Assembly: GCF_004118855.1 (NCBI RefSeq)
Contig: NZ_PDKF01000004.1
Location: 769,604 to 833,603 of the forward strand
DNA from: Arcobacter sp. CECT 8983
GTDB lineage: Bacteria > Campylobacterota > Campylobacteria > Campylobacterales > Arcobacteraceae
DNA length: 64,000 bases
Reading direction: 5' to 3'
Positions 39,782-48,427 of the stretch are shown here, in pieces. Under the pieces are notes generated by a model, which made no database searches, was not told the DNA's origin, and was given only the letters and a program-made list of their open reading frames with translations. Position 1 is the stretch's first letter; every line of letters starts with the position of its first letter. The position numbers and the translations under genes are program-made.

Positions 39782-41491
39782 ATGAAAACAAATATATTAA
39801 AAAAACTATTATTACTATCTTTTCTTTTAGTTAGTATCATTTCAAATACATTTGCAGAAGATAATGTTTCTATGTCAATAGATGAGATTCAAACAGTAAA
39901 AAAAGAGGGCAACTTTTTTACTACTGTATATGGGTATTCTCAGGCAGAAGATTTTAATAGTCATAAGTGGCGAGTTGTTGAAGTAGTTTTTAGAGACCAA
40001 GATTCTAATAGTATATTGTTAGAAACTGAAACAGATAAAAGAGGTATGTGGGAAATTGTTGATGCAGATATCTCTTCTTTATCTGATGGTGAAATTGCTA
40101 TTGAAGCAACAATGATTAATGATTATGGTGATATTTTAAGTTCAGTTACTTCAAGTGAAATAAAAGATACAAGTTTTAGTTTATATGAATTTCTTAAAAA
40201 TAATATTGCAACTTCAATTTTTATATTAATGGTTGTTTTACTTCTTTTAGGTTTTCCTATGAAAATCCCATTAATTGCAGGAACAACTTTCGGTATATAT
40301 TTACTTTTTGATTCTGATTTTTCAAAAATGCAATTTATGGTACAACAAATGATGGCAGGAATTAGGCCAGCTGCTTTAATTGCTGTACCTATGTTTATAC
40401 TTTCTGCTGATATTATGACAAGAGGACATTCTGCTGAAAAGTTAATCGACCTTGTAATGGCTTTTGTAAGACATATAAAAGGTGGACTTGCCATAAGTAC
40501 TGCAGGAGCTTGTACAATGTTTGGTGCTGTTTCAGGTTCAACTCAAGCAACAGTAGTTGCAATTGGTTCTCCTCTTAGACCAAGACTTAAAAAAGGTGGA
40601 TATAAGGATTCATTTATATTAGCACTTATTGTAAATTCTAGTGATATCGCATTTTTAATTCCACCAAGTATTGGGATGATTATTTATGGAATTGTTGCAA
40701 AAACTTCTATTCCTGAACTATTTATTGCAGGAATTGGTCCAGGGCTTTTAATCTTAGCACTGTTTTCTATTTATAGTATTATTTATGCATATAGACACAA
40801 TATTCCAACAGAGCCAAAAGCTTCATGGAAAGAACGATTTACAGCTTTATATAAAGCCCTTTGGCCTTTAGGTTTTCCTGCAATTATCGTAGGTGGTATT
40901 TTTGGTGGAATTTTTAGTCCAACAGAAGCTGCTGCTGTAAGTGTTGCTTATGCAATATTCTTAGAAGGTTTTATTTTTAAAACTATGAAACTAAAAGATT
41001 TTTATGCAACGGCAAAATCTACAGGGTTAGTAACAGCAGTTGTATTTATCTTAGTGGGGGCTGGAGCTGGTTTTGCTTGGGTTTTATCTTTTGCACAAGT
41101 TCCTCAAGAGATATTAGGTTCAATTGGAATTAATGAGATGGGACCATATGGAGTTCTTGCAGTTATCTCAATAGCCTTCTTTGTTGGTTGTATGTTTGTT
41201 GATCCAATCGTTGTTATTTTAGTTTTAGTACCAATCTTTGCACCTGTAGTAACTGCAGTTGGTCTGGACCCAGTACTTGTAGGAACTATTATTACTCTTC
41301 AAGTTGCAATTGGTTCAGCAACTCCACCATTTGGTTGTGATATATTTACGGCAATAGCAGTATTTAAAAGACCTTATATTGAAGTTATAAAAGGTACACC
41401 ACCATTTATTTTTATTCTTTTAAGTGTATCTGTGGCATTGATTTTCTTCCCACAAATTGCACTATTTTTAAGGGATGTTGCTTTTAGATAA
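39782..41491 (+). CDS. dctM: TRAP transporter large permease with N-terminal Ig-like extension
   Basis: 569 residues; a normal DctM is about 430. The core from about residue 136 is typical (LLLGFPMKIPLIAGTTFGIYLLF, STAGACTMFGAVSGSTQATVVAIGSPLRP, NSSDIAFLIPPSIGMIIYG, FSPTEAAAVSVAYAIFLE). Before it come a signal peptide (1-25, ending NTFAED) and about 110 soluble residues with the pattern of a bacterial Ig-like strand set: HKWRVVEVVFRDQDSNS, KRGMWEIVDADISSLSDGEIAIEATMINDYGD. This part should face the periplasm, near the binding protein. Function of the extension is unknown. Confidence 0.88.
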   Translation: MKTNILKKLLLLSFLLVSIISNTFAEDNVSMSIDEIQTVKKEGNFFTTVYGYSQAEDFNSHKWRVVEVVFRDQDSNSILLETETDKRGMWEIVDADISSLSDGEIAIEATMINDYGDILSSVTSSEIKDTSFSLYEFLKNNIATSIFILMVVLLLLGFPMKIPLIAGTTFGIYLLFDSDFSKMQFMVQQMMAGIRPAALIAVPMFILSADIMTRGHSAEKLIDLVMAFVRHIKGGLAISTAGACTMFGAVSGSTQATVVAIGSPLRPRLKKGGYKDSFILALIVNSSDIAFLIPPSIGMIIYGIVAKTSIPELFIAGIGPGLLILALFSIYSIIYAYRHNIPTEPKASWKERFTALYKALWPLGFPAIIVGGIFGGIFSPTEAAAVSVAYAIFLEGFIFKTMKLKDFYATAKSTGLVTAVVFILVGAGAGFAWVLSFAQVPQEILGSIGINEMGPYGVLAVISIAFFVGCMFVDPIVVILVLVPIFAPVVTAVGLDPVLVGTIITLQVAIGSATPPFGCDIFTAIAVFKRPYIEVIKGTPPFIFILLSVSVALIFFPQIALFLRDVAFR

Positions 41492-41520
41492 TATGTAGAG
41501 TTAATAAGTAAGGAATATAA

Positions 41521-41961
41521 ATGTTTACAAAAATACTAGTTCCATTGGATGGTTCTGATAAATCTTTTGAAGCTTTAGACATGGCATGTAATGTTGCTAA
41601 AAAATATGATGCGGAAGTATTTTTACTTTCTGTATTTAGAAAATATAGTTTTATGGAAGGTTCTTTTGTTTCATTTAATAGTAGTGTTGATAAAGATAAT
41701 TTTGAAGATGCTTTAAGAGATGCTTCTAAAGAGATTGTATCTGAAGGAAAAGAGATATTAAAAAACAATGATGTAACAAAAGTAAGAGCTTTTGTTAGAA
41801 TGGGTGCTGCTGCAAAAGAGATTCTAAAGTTTGCTAAAGAAAATAATATTGATTTGATTATTATTGGTTCAAAGGGGCAAGGAGAGCTTTCTGGATACTT
41901 ATTAGGTGGAGTTTCTCATAAGGTTACAGGATTAGCTAAGTGTCCAGTGATGGTTGTATAA
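41521..41961 (+). CDS. Universal stress protein (UspA family)
   Basis: 146 residues, a single Usp domain: KILVPLDGSDKSFEALDMACNVAKKYDAEVFLLSVF, and the ATP-binding C-terminal phrase IIGSKGQGELSGYLLGGVSHKVTGLAKCPVMVV, which fits the G-2x-G-9x-G(S) motif of nucleotide-binding members. It is 29 bp downstream of dctM. Usp proteins encoded beside TRAP permeases (TeaD in the ectoine TRAP system) regulate transport; the same role is plausible here. Confidence 0.9.
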   Translation: MFTKILVPLDGSDKSFEALDMACNVAKKYDAEVFLLSVFRKYSFMEGSFVSFNSSVDKDNFEDALRDASKEIVSEGKEILKNNDVTKVRAFVRMGAAAKEILKFAKENNIDLIIIGSKGQGELSGYLLGGVSHKVTGLAKCPVMVV

Positions 41962-41985
41962 TTTAGAAATATTGATATTTTATGG

Positions 41986-41991
41986 TATAAT
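41986..41991 (+). promoter_or_regulatory. Extended -10 element (TGGTATAAT) of thiI
   Basis: TATAAT with an upstream TGG, 34 bp before the thiI start. Confidence 0.5.
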
Positions 41992-42024
41992 CGCGCCTTT
42001 ATAAAATAATAAGGTATTTAAATA

Positions 42025-43491
42025 ATGAGCGAATCAAAAGCAAAGACGCAAAAGTTTATTGTTAAGTTTTTTCCAGAAGTAATGGTAAAAGGAAGTAAAG
42101 CAAAAAGGCAAATGATTGACCAGCTTTATAGTAACATAAGAACAATACTAGAGCGAATTAGCAAGAATATTGAATATAAAAAGTTTTTTGATAAAATTGA
42201 AATTGTATGTCCTATTGATGTAGTTGTAGAAGTTAGAGAAAGCTTATTGAATACTTCAGGAATAGAGCTTGTTTTAGAAGCCTTACAGTTTGATAATGTT
42301 TCAACAATTGATGAAATGAAAGAGATAGTAAATAAGTGTACTGCAAAGGAAATACAAGGTAAAAGTTTTGTTGTAAGAGCAAAAAGAACAGGACAACAAG
42401 AGTTTAAATCAACTGATATGGAAAGAAATATTGGTGGCTATATGCTAGCACAAAATCCAAACTCAAAAGGTGTTGATTTAAGAAATGCAGAAGTTACTAT
42501 TAATATAGAACTTATTCATAAACAGTTAAATATTATTACGCAAAAATACCAAGGTTTATCAGGTTTTCCTATTGGAACACAAGGTGATATTTTATCCCTT
42601 ATGTCAGGTGGTTTTGATTCAACTATAGCTTCATATTTGACTATGAAAAGAGGAATTAAAACACATTTTGTTTTCTTTAATCTTGGTGGAATTGCTCATG
42701 AAATAGGTGTTAAACAAGTTGCTTATTATCTTTGGAATAAATATGGAAGTTCTCATAGAATAACTTTTACATCTGTTCCTTTTGAAGATGTTGTAACAGA
42801 AATTTTCAATTCAACAAGCCAATCATATATGGGTGTAACACTAAAAAGACTTATGCTGATGGCTTCTGAAAAAATTGCTGATAAAATGGGAATTGAAGCA
42901 CTTCTTACAGGAGAAAGTGTTGCTCAAGTATCAAGTCAAACTTTAAGAAACCTTGCCTTAATTGACCAAGTTACTAATAAACTTGTATTAAGACCATTGG
43001 CAACAATGAATAAACCTGAAATTATGGAAATGGCAAATAAAATTGGAACTAGAAGATTCGCAGAAACTATGCCAGAATATTGTGGTGTAATTTCACAAAA
43101 TCCAATTACGCATGGTTCTTTTTCTAGAATGGAAAAAGAAGCAGAAAAATTCAATTATGAAGTTTTAGATAAAGCTGTTGAAAATGCAATTACAATCAAT
43201 GTAGATGACATTGATGAAGATGTTAATGATATAGGACAAGTTGATATTGTAAATGATATCTCAAGTGGTGAATATACAATTATTGATATTAGACAAAATG
43301 ATGATTGTATTGAAACTTCTTGTGAAACTATAAAAATACCGTTTTTCAAATTAAAGTCTCAATTTGAGAAACTTCCTCAAGACAAACAATATCTTTTTTA
43401 TTGTGACAAAGGTATTTTAAGTCAATTACATGCTCAGTATTTAATTGACTCTAAGGGATATAAAAATATTAAAGTGTATAGACCACAGTAG
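42025..43491 (+). CDS. thiI: tRNA 4-thiouridine synthase with rhodanese domain
   Basis: 488 residues in the long ThiI layout. An N-terminal ferredoxin-like/THUMP part (about 1-175) includes KFFPEVMVKGSKAKRQMI and ELVLEALQ. The PP-loop ATPase is LLSLMSGGFDSTIASYLTMKRG, and an AANH region has ALLTGESVAQVSSQTLRNL plus the active-site Cys in EYCGVISQNP. The C-terminal rhodanese-like domain (about 400-488) has the persulfide-carrying Cys in YLFYCDKGILSQLHA. It makes s4U8 in tRNA, and the sulfur may also feed thiamine synthesis. Own promoter; terminator at its end. Confidence 0.93.
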   Translation: MSESKAKTQKFIVKFFPEVMVKGSKAKRQMIDQLYSNIRTILERISKNIEYKKFFDKIEIVCPIDVVVEVRESLLNTSGIELVLEALQFDNVSTIDEMKEIVNKCTAKEIQGKSFVVRAKRTGQQEFKSTDMERNIGGYMLAQNPNSKGVDLRNAEVTINIELIHKQLNIITQKYQGLSGFPIGTQGDILSLMSGGFDSTIASYLTMKRGIKTHFVFFNLGGIAHEIGVKQVAYYLWNKYGSSHRITFTSVPFEDVVTEIFNSTSQSYMGVTLKRLMLMASEKIADKMGIEALLTGESVAQVSSQTLRNLALIDQVTNKLVLRPLATMNKPEIMEMANKIGTRRFAETMPEYCGVISQNPITHGSFSRMEKEAEKFNYEVLDKAVENAITINVDDIDEDVNDIGQVDIVNDISSGEYTIIDIRQNDDCIETSCETIKIPFFKLKSQFEKLPQDKQYLFYCDKGILSQLHAQYLIDSKGYKNIKVYRPQ

Positions 43492-43499
43492 GTCTATAC
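43476..43499. terminator. Hairpin at the thiI 3' end
   Basis: GTATAGACC and GGTCTATAC form a 9-bp stem around ACAGTA, followed by TTTATTT. It covers the thiI stop and faces a convergent lipocalin gene. Confidence 0.7.
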
Positions 43500-43507
43500 T
43501 TTATTTA

Positions 43508-44020
43508 CTATTCTTGAATTGTCCAAATAAGTTTAGATAAATCATAGTCTAAAGACTCTAATTTTTTTAAAATCTTCTCTTTTGTATCTTCATCTAAGTT
43601 CTTTGTTCTAGATAAAATCCATAGATACTCTTTACTTGGTTCACTAATTACTGCATAAGAGTAGTCTTCATCAAGCATTATAATCCAATAATCTCCATAA
43701 AAAGGCCAGAAAAAAGAGACTTTTAATTTAGAGTTTGTATTATCTACAGCATAGGCTTCTCCTACTGCTTTAGACTTTTCACCAGTAGTTATTTTAGTAC
43801 ACCTATTGATAACTTCAATTTTATCATCTTCTTTAAGACTATATGTTGCAGTTACATTTTTACAATCTTTTTCAAACTTGTGTTCATATCTTGCTATTTC
43901 ATACCATGAACCAAGATATCTGTCTAGATCTACACTTGGTACACTTTTGATGTTTGGATCTTTATATGAACAAGCAGTAAATAAAAATATTGTAAATATA
44001 CTAAGAAATAAATATTTCAT
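43508..44020 (-). CDS. Lipocalin family lipoprotein (Blc-like)
   Basis: 170 residues. A lipoprotein signal (IFTIFLFTAC, Cys about 17) is followed by the bacterial lipocalin domain: YLGSWYEIARYEHKFEKDCKNVTATYSLKEDD, then NRCTK and the late EYLWILSRTK. Blc-type lipocalins sit in the outer membrane and bind fatty acids or lysophospholipids. AAAGGGGGG is its ribosome site. It is a single gene with a paralogue at 60262-60801. Confidence 0.9.
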   Translation of the reverse strand: MKYLFLSIFTIFLFTACSYKDPNIKSVPSVDLDRYLGSWYEIARYEHKFEKDCKNVTATYSLKEDDKIEVINRCTKITTGEKSKAVGEAYAVDNTNSKLKVSFFWPFYGDYWIIMLDEDYSYAVISEPSKEYLWILSRTKNLDEDTKEKILKKLESLDYDLSKLIWTIQE

Positions 44021-44089
44021 TTTAATTTCCCCCCTTTTGATATTAGTATATATAAAAATAGTGTTTCTTTGTAGATATTTTATAGTAAT

Positions 44090-44818
44090 TTATAGAAACT
44101 CTGTCATATATGTTCTATACAAAAGGGGAACAAAGTTTTGTTGACATTTTCTATTTTCTCTTGTTTGTATTGCAACTGCTTCAAAAAAAGTAGTCCAAAG
44201 TTTTCTAAACTTTTCTTCATTTTGTGATAGTTTTGGTTCTTCAAAATAAGCAATATTTTGAACACCTAAATATTCATTATTTTTTATGAAAGCAAGTTTT
44301 CTATTTATATCATGGATAATATAGTTTTGATTGTTTAATCTTTTTAAAAAATGTTTGCCTAAAAAATAAACTACATTAAACTTTGTTTCTATTTTTGCAT
44401 ATAAAGTTCCATCCTCAAGCTCTTCAAATCTAGTAAAACCATACATTTTATGAACATGCCTAAATAGTTCTTTTTCTAAGTTTTGTAAATAGAAAACTTC
44501 CTTTTGGTTTATATTAAAAAGTTCATTACTATCTTTAAAGCCCAAAATAATATATTTTAGAAGCTCTAATTCAAACTCTTTTGTATCACACATAAAAATA
44601 TTAAGTATTAGTTCAAAACATTTTTTTGGAAACTTCTTTTTAATAGCTTCTAAGACTTTAAAGCTTTTTTCTTTGTCTTCTTTTATTTCTACTATCTCAT
44701 CTAAAAGTAGGGTGTCTGGAACTTTACTTACAATTTCTTTTGGTTGTAGTTTTTCATAATATACCTCATAAACTAAAGTTAAAAATCCTTCAAAGGTTTT
44801 GTCATATACTAAAATCAT
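44090..44818 (-). CDS. TIGR03915 family putative DNA repair protein
   Basis: 242 residues. It matches the TIGR03915 family: MILVYDKTFEGFLTLVYEVYYEKLQPKEIVS at the start, FKDSNELFNINQKEVFYLQNLEKELFRHVHKMYGFTRFEEL in the middle and FRKLWTTFFEAVAIQTRENRKCQQNFVPLLYRTYMTEF at the end. These proteins are always found with a radical-SAM partner and are thought to act in DNA repair, sometimes fused to a uracil-DNA-glycosylase-like domain. The chemistry is unknown. It overlaps its partner gene by 4 bp. Confidence 0.88.
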   Translation of the reverse strand: MILVYDKTFEGFLTLVYEVYYEKLQPKEIVSKVPDTLLLDEIVEIKEDKEKSFKVLEAIKKKFPKKCFELILNIFMCDTKEFELELLKYIILGFKDSNELFNINQKEVFYLQNLEKELFRHVHKMYGFTRFEELEDGTLYAKIETKFNVVYFLGKHFLKRLNNQNYIIHDINRKLAFIKNNEYLGVQNIAYFEEPKLSQNEEKFRKLWTTFFEAVAIQTRENRKCQQNFVPLLYRTYMTEFL

Positions 44819-46056
44819 AATTCACCTGTAATATGACTGTAGTTTATATCAAATAGTGAGGGTTGTATTATCTTTTTTTTAGGTGGTGCAATTATTGCTT
44901 GTTTAATATCTTCTTTATAAAAAGCAGTTTTACTATTGTACTTTCCCTTACAAGTTATAAAATATTTAGCTCTTTTTAGGGATATCTTTAACTTCTTTAA
45001 ATCCTCAAAATCTAAGGATTTAAATCTTCTAGCTTTTAAAATTTTAAATACACCCCTTACGCCAATTCCTGGAATTCTAAGAAGTTCATCTTTACTAGCT
45101 TTGTTTATTTCCATTGGGAAATATTGTAAGTTTAAAAGAGCCCATGAGGTTTTTGGGTCTACTTCTTCATCTAAATCTGGGAACTCATCACTTACTATTT
45201 CATCATAAGAAAAGTCATAAAATCTTAAAAGCCAATCAGCTTGATAAAGTCTATGTTCCCTTAAAAGTGGTGGTTTATTTATTATTGCAGGAAGGTTTTT
45301 ATCATCATTTACTGGAATATAAGCACTATAGTAGACTCTTTTTAACAAGGCTTTATCATATAAAACAGAACTAAGTTTTAGAATGTCTTTGTCACTTTCA
45401 GGAGTTGCTCCAACTATTAGTTGAGTACTCATTCCTATAGGTTTTGTATCTTTTTCCAAGCTAATATCTCTAGCATACTTCAACGGTTGAAGAACACTCT
45501 CTTTTGTTTTATTTGGTGCTAAAAGTTTTAAAGACTTATCACTTGGAAGTTCTATATTTGAGCTTACTCTATTTGCTAGGGCAACTATTTGTTCTATTAT
45601 TTTCTCATCAGTACCAGGTATTAATTTTACATGAATATAGCCATTGAAATGGTATTCTTTTCTTAATATTCTAAGTGCTCTTAATATCAAGTTTGAAGTA
45701 TGGTCTTCACTATCAATTATTCCAGAACTTAAAAAAAGACCTTCGATATAGTTTCTTTTGTAAAAATTGATTGTGATATCAGCAAGTTCTCTTGGTGCAA
45801 AAGCAGCTCTTTTTATTTCATTACTTTTTTTATTTATACAATAAGCACAATCATATATGCAGAAATTTGTCAAAAGTACTTTTAATAAAGAAACACATCT
45901 TCCATCAGCAGTAAAGGTATGACATATACCACTATTATGTGTTGCTCCTAGTTCACCAGTTTTGTGATTATTATCACTTCCACTAGAACTACAACTTACA
46001 TCATATTTTGCACTATCTGCAAGTATTTGCATCTTTTCATAAATATCTTTTCTCAT
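44815..46056 (-). CDS. Putative DNA modification/repair radical SAM protein
   Basis: 413 residues. The radical-SAM cluster motif is CIYDCAYC (Cys66, Cys70, Cys73; CX3CX2C), preceded by SSSGSDNNH and GICHTFTADGRCVSLLKVLLTNF. The C-terminal helix-hairpin-helix LLRIPGIGVRGVFKILKARRFKSLDF suggests DNA binding. This is the standard partner of the TIGR03915 protein downstream, with a 4-bp overlap. The reaction and lesion are not known. The ribosome site upstream of the ATG is weak. Confidence 0.9.
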   Translation of the reverse strand: MRKDIYEKMQILADSAKYDVSCSSSGSDNNHKTGELGATHNSGICHTFTADGRCVSLLKVLLTNFCIYDCAYCINKKSNEIKRAAFAPRELADITINFYKRNYIEGLFLSSGIIDSEDHTSNLILRALRILRKEYHFNGYIHVKLIPGTDEKIIEQIVALANRVSSNIELPSDKSLKLLAPNKTKESVLQPLKYARDISLEKDTKPIGMSTQLIVGATPESDKDILKLSSVLYDKALLKRVYYSAYIPVNDDKNLPAIINKPPLLREHRLYQADWLLRFYDFSYDEIVSDEFPDLDEEVDPKTSWALLNLQYFPMEINKASKDELLRIPGIGVRGVFKILKARRFKSLDFEDLKKLKISLKRAKYFITCKGKYNSKTAFYKEDIKQAIIAPPKKKIIQPSLFDINYSHITGEL

Positions 46057-46139
46057 AAAGATATTTTAACTTAAAATATTTGCATAATGTTTTTTTATTA
46101 CAATTTGTAATATTTTACTAGAGTCTATAGAGTAAAAGC

Positions 46140-46166
46140 AAAACTACCAAAGTTTATGGTAGTTTT
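46140..46166. terminator. Bidirectional terminator hairpin
   Basis: AAAACTACCA and TGGTAGTTTT form a perfect 10-bp stem around a 7-nt loop, with T-rich flanks. It lies just after the stop of the 25-residue peptide gene on the minus strand. Confidence 0.7.
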
Positions 46167-46188
46167 ACTTATTAGGAATTATATTGTC

Positions 46189-46266
46189 TTAAAAGCTAGC
46201 GCTAATAAAACCAATAGCTGCAAAAGATACAGCTATTAAAACAATTAGATTTCTTAGAAAACTCAT
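46189..46266 (-). CDS. 25-residue single-helix membrane peptide
   Basis: ATG at 46266 to TAA at 46189, 25 residues: MSFLRNLIVLIAVSFAAIGF then ISASF. It has basic residue(s) at the N-terminus followed by one membrane helix. The ribosome site GAAGGAG, 6 nt upstream of the ATG, is among the best in the window. A -10 TATAAT (46289-46294) precedes it, and a hairpin terminator follows, so it is a complete small gene. It lies directly downstream of the nhaA/two-component operon, with TTGACA boxes in its promoter. A role as a regulator of the kinase, as for other small membrane peptides, is inference. Confidence 0.6.
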   Translation of the reverse strand: MSFLRNLIVLIAVSFAAIGFISASF

Positions 46267-46288
46267 ACTATCTCCTTCAATAAAACTA

Positions 46289-46294
46289 ATTATA
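46289..46294 (-). promoter_or_regulatory. -10 element (TATAAT) of the 25-residue peptide gene
   Basis: TATAAT on the minus strand, 22 bp upstream of the start codon at 46266. A TTGACA (46309-46314) lies 14 bp further upstream, too close for a normal -35, so it more likely is a regulator box. Confidence 0.5.
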
Positions 46295-46308
46295 TTTTAT
46301 ATGATAAG

Positions 46309-46350
46309 TGTCAATATCCCAATATACATTTACTTGACAAAAACTTGACA
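46309..46350. promoter_or_regulatory. TTGACA boxes, two spaced by 11 bp
   Basis: TTGACA occurs on the plus strand at 46334-46339 and 46345-46350, exactly one helical turn apart (ACTTGACAA twice), and inverted at 46309-46314. OmpR-type regulators bind such direct repeats, and one is encoded about 1.4 kb away. The same hexamer recurs three times upstream of nhaA (49825-49876). Confidence 0.45.
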
Positions 46351-46353
46351 ATT

Positions 46354-47748
46354 TTAATTTTTAAAAGTAATTGAGAAAATATTGTATGGTTTGTTATATT
46401 TATAATCAAGTTTAAACTCATGCATTTGAATTATCTTATTTACAATATTTAATCCTAATCCATGACCTAATTGTTGATTTGGTTCCCTTGTAAAAGGTTG
46501 GGTATAATAAATAAGATCACTTGTAAGTTTTTTTGCAATATTTTTAACCTCAATCTTATTTTCAGTAGCTTCAATTATAATTGGGTATTCCTGCGCATAT
46601 TTCATTGCATTGTCAATTAAGTTTTTAAGTGCAATTGTTAAATAATATTTATCTGCAAGTATGTTAAAGTCCTCTTTTATAATAACTTCTACCTTTGATT
46701 CATCATCAATAGAGAGTTTAGATAATGATTCAAGAATCAAGCTACTAGTTTTAAACTTTGAAGAGTTGATTTTTGCAAAATTTAATTTCTCTCTTTGTAA
46801 TAGTTTGCTTGTAAGTTCTTCTATGTCTATGAAAACTTTATTTAGGCTATCTATTTGTTTATCATCTTTGTTTTGTCTTAAATTTTCAAGTACAAATTTA
46901 GCTTTTGAAATTGGTGTTTTTAATTCATGACTTATATTTCTTAAAAGCTCTTCCCTTGAATGAATAATATCACTTTGCTTTTCAAGGTATGAATTTAGAT
47001 TATGTGTTATTTCACTTAATTCATTGTTCTTACCAATGTCTATTTTAATAGTAGTTTCATCATCTTTAAAAAGCTGTAAAGTACCTTTGTTTAGTTTGTC
47101 AAGCTTGTCTTTTATCTGTTTTGTAATACGTGATGAGATGATAGATGATAAAAGAAATGCAATAATAAAAAGTATAACTACTTCAACTTTTATTGTATCT
47201 ATAAATTGATTTCGTTTCTTTTCTGTTTTATCTAATTTAGTTTGAAGATAATCTATCTCTTCTTTTAAAAGTTTATCTATTTTAAGACTTATATTTTCAA
47301 ATTTTTTATTAAAATTATCAAAAGCTATTTTTTCATTTTTGCTTACTAAAATAAGCTTATATAATTGGTATTTTATTAGATTTTCAATCTCTTCAAAATA
47401 TTTAAATATTTGCTGTATGTTTTGTTTTTCAATTGTTGATTCAGAGTTATCTATTGTCTTTTTCTTCTTAATAATCAACTTTTTAAAAAGTTCATCTGAT
47501 TTTTTTAGACGTTTTTTCACTACTTCTATCTTTTCATAATCAGTTACAATATCCAAAACAATCCAAGAAAAAGAGTTGTTATACTCTTTTAGTTTTTCAA
47601 CTCTTCTTATTTGGTCATATCTGTGTATTTGATTTTTATGTATTTCACTTAGATTAAAAATTGTATAAAAAAATACTCCTATTATTGATAGCATAATAAG
47701 TAGTATCAAAGAAAATGATATAAAAAGTCTTTGTCTAATTGTTATCAC
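46354..47748 (-). CDS. Sensor histidine kinase (ArsS-like)
   Basis: 464 residues. TM1 is at about 8-33, a 150-residue coiled-coil periplasmic region follows, and TM2 is at about 188-207. A HAMP-like segment leads to the H-box NISHELKTPISKAKF (His274), N-box IALKNLIDNAMKYA, and G2 region LGHGLGLNIVNKII; G1 is weak (VKNIAKKLTS). It resembles the ArsS acid/ion-sensing kinases of Campylobacterota. It phosphorylates the response regulator encoded upstream with a 14-bp overlap. The nhaA gene in the same operon suggests sensing of pH or sodium. Confidence 0.9.
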   Translation of the reverse strand: MITIRQRLFISFSLILLIMLSIIGVFFYTIFNLSEIHKNQIHRYDQIRRVEKLKEYNNSFSWIVLDIVTDYEKIEVVKKRLKKSDELFKKLIIKKKKTIDNSESTIEKQNIQQIFKYFEEIENLIKYQLYKLILVSKNEKIAFDNFNKKFENISLKIDKLLKEEIDYLQTKLDKTEKKRNQFIDTIKVEVVILFIIAFLLSSIISSRITKQIKDKLDKLNKGTLQLFKDDETTIKIDIGKNNELSEITHNLNSYLEKQSDIIHSREELLRNISHELKTPISKAKFVLENLRQNKDDKQIDSLNKVFIDIEELTSKLLQREKLNFAKINSSKFKTSSLILESLSKLSIDDESKVEVIIKEDFNILADKYYLTIALKNLIDNAMKYAQEYPIIIEATENKIEVKNIAKKLTSDLIYYTQPFTREPNQQLGHGLGLNIVNKIIQMHEFKLDYKYNKPYNIFSITFKN

Positions 47749-48415
47749 AAAATTTATACCCTATACCCCAAATTGATTTGATATATATTGATTCCTTTGA
47801 ATCATCATTTATTTTAAATCTAATATTACTAACATGCATATCGATAGTTCTATTTTTTGTATCTTCTTTTAATGAAGTTTGATTTATGATATCTTCCCTT
47901 GATACAACTTTGTTTATATTTTCAATAAACATAAAAAAGATTTCTGCTTCTATTTTTGTAAATTCAATTTGTTGATTTTCTAAGAAGACACTTCTTTTAT
48001 TTAAATCAATTCTTAAATCATTTATTTGAAGTTCTTCACTATCTTTATATCTTTTAAGTGTTGCATCAATTCTTAGAACTAACTCTCTTGGTTCATAAGG
48101 TTTAGATAAGTAATCATCAGCTCCTAATTCAAAGCCATAGATTTTATTTCCTATATCATCCCTTGCAGTTGAGATGATAATAGGTATATTTTTAATTTTC
48201 TTTATTTTTTTGAAAAGGTCAAAGCCATCCATTCTAGGAAGGGATAAATCTAAAATAACAATAGAGTATTTTGCGTGATTTTCTTCAAACTCTTTCAATG
48301 CTTCAAAAGGTTCTGAATATACAATACAATTATAATTATAATCTTTTAGAAATGTGCTTATAAGTTCTTGTAGTTCGATATTGTCTTCAATCAATAGAAC
48401 ACTTTTACTTTTCAC
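47735..48415 (-). CDS. OmpR-family response regulator
   Basis: 226 residues, starting at a GTG at 48415 with AAAGG 6 nt upstream. Receiver domain: VLLIEDNIELQELI, phosphoacceptor VILDLSLPRMDGFD (Asp56), IISTARDD and Lys in YLSKPYEPREL. The C-terminal winged helix (about 130-226) has NKVVSREDIINQTSLKEDTKNRTIDMHVSNIRFKI and IKSIWGIGYKF. It lies 12 bp downstream of nhaA and overlaps the kinase gene by 14 bp. TTGACA repeats upstream of nhaA and of the small peptide gene are candidate binding sites. Confidence 0.92.
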   Translation of the reverse strand: MKSKSVLLIEDNIELQELISTFLKDYNYNCIVYSEPFEALKEFEENHAKYSIVILDLSLPRMDGFDLFKKIKKIKNIPIIISTARDDIGNKIYGFELGADDYLSKPYEPRELVLRIDATLKRYKDSEELQINDLRIDLNKRSVFLENQQIEFTKIEAEIFFMFIENINKVVSREDIINQTSLKEDTKNRTIDMHVSNIRFKINDDSKESIYIKSIWGIGYKFCDNN

Positions 48416-48427
48416 TTTTAACCTTTA

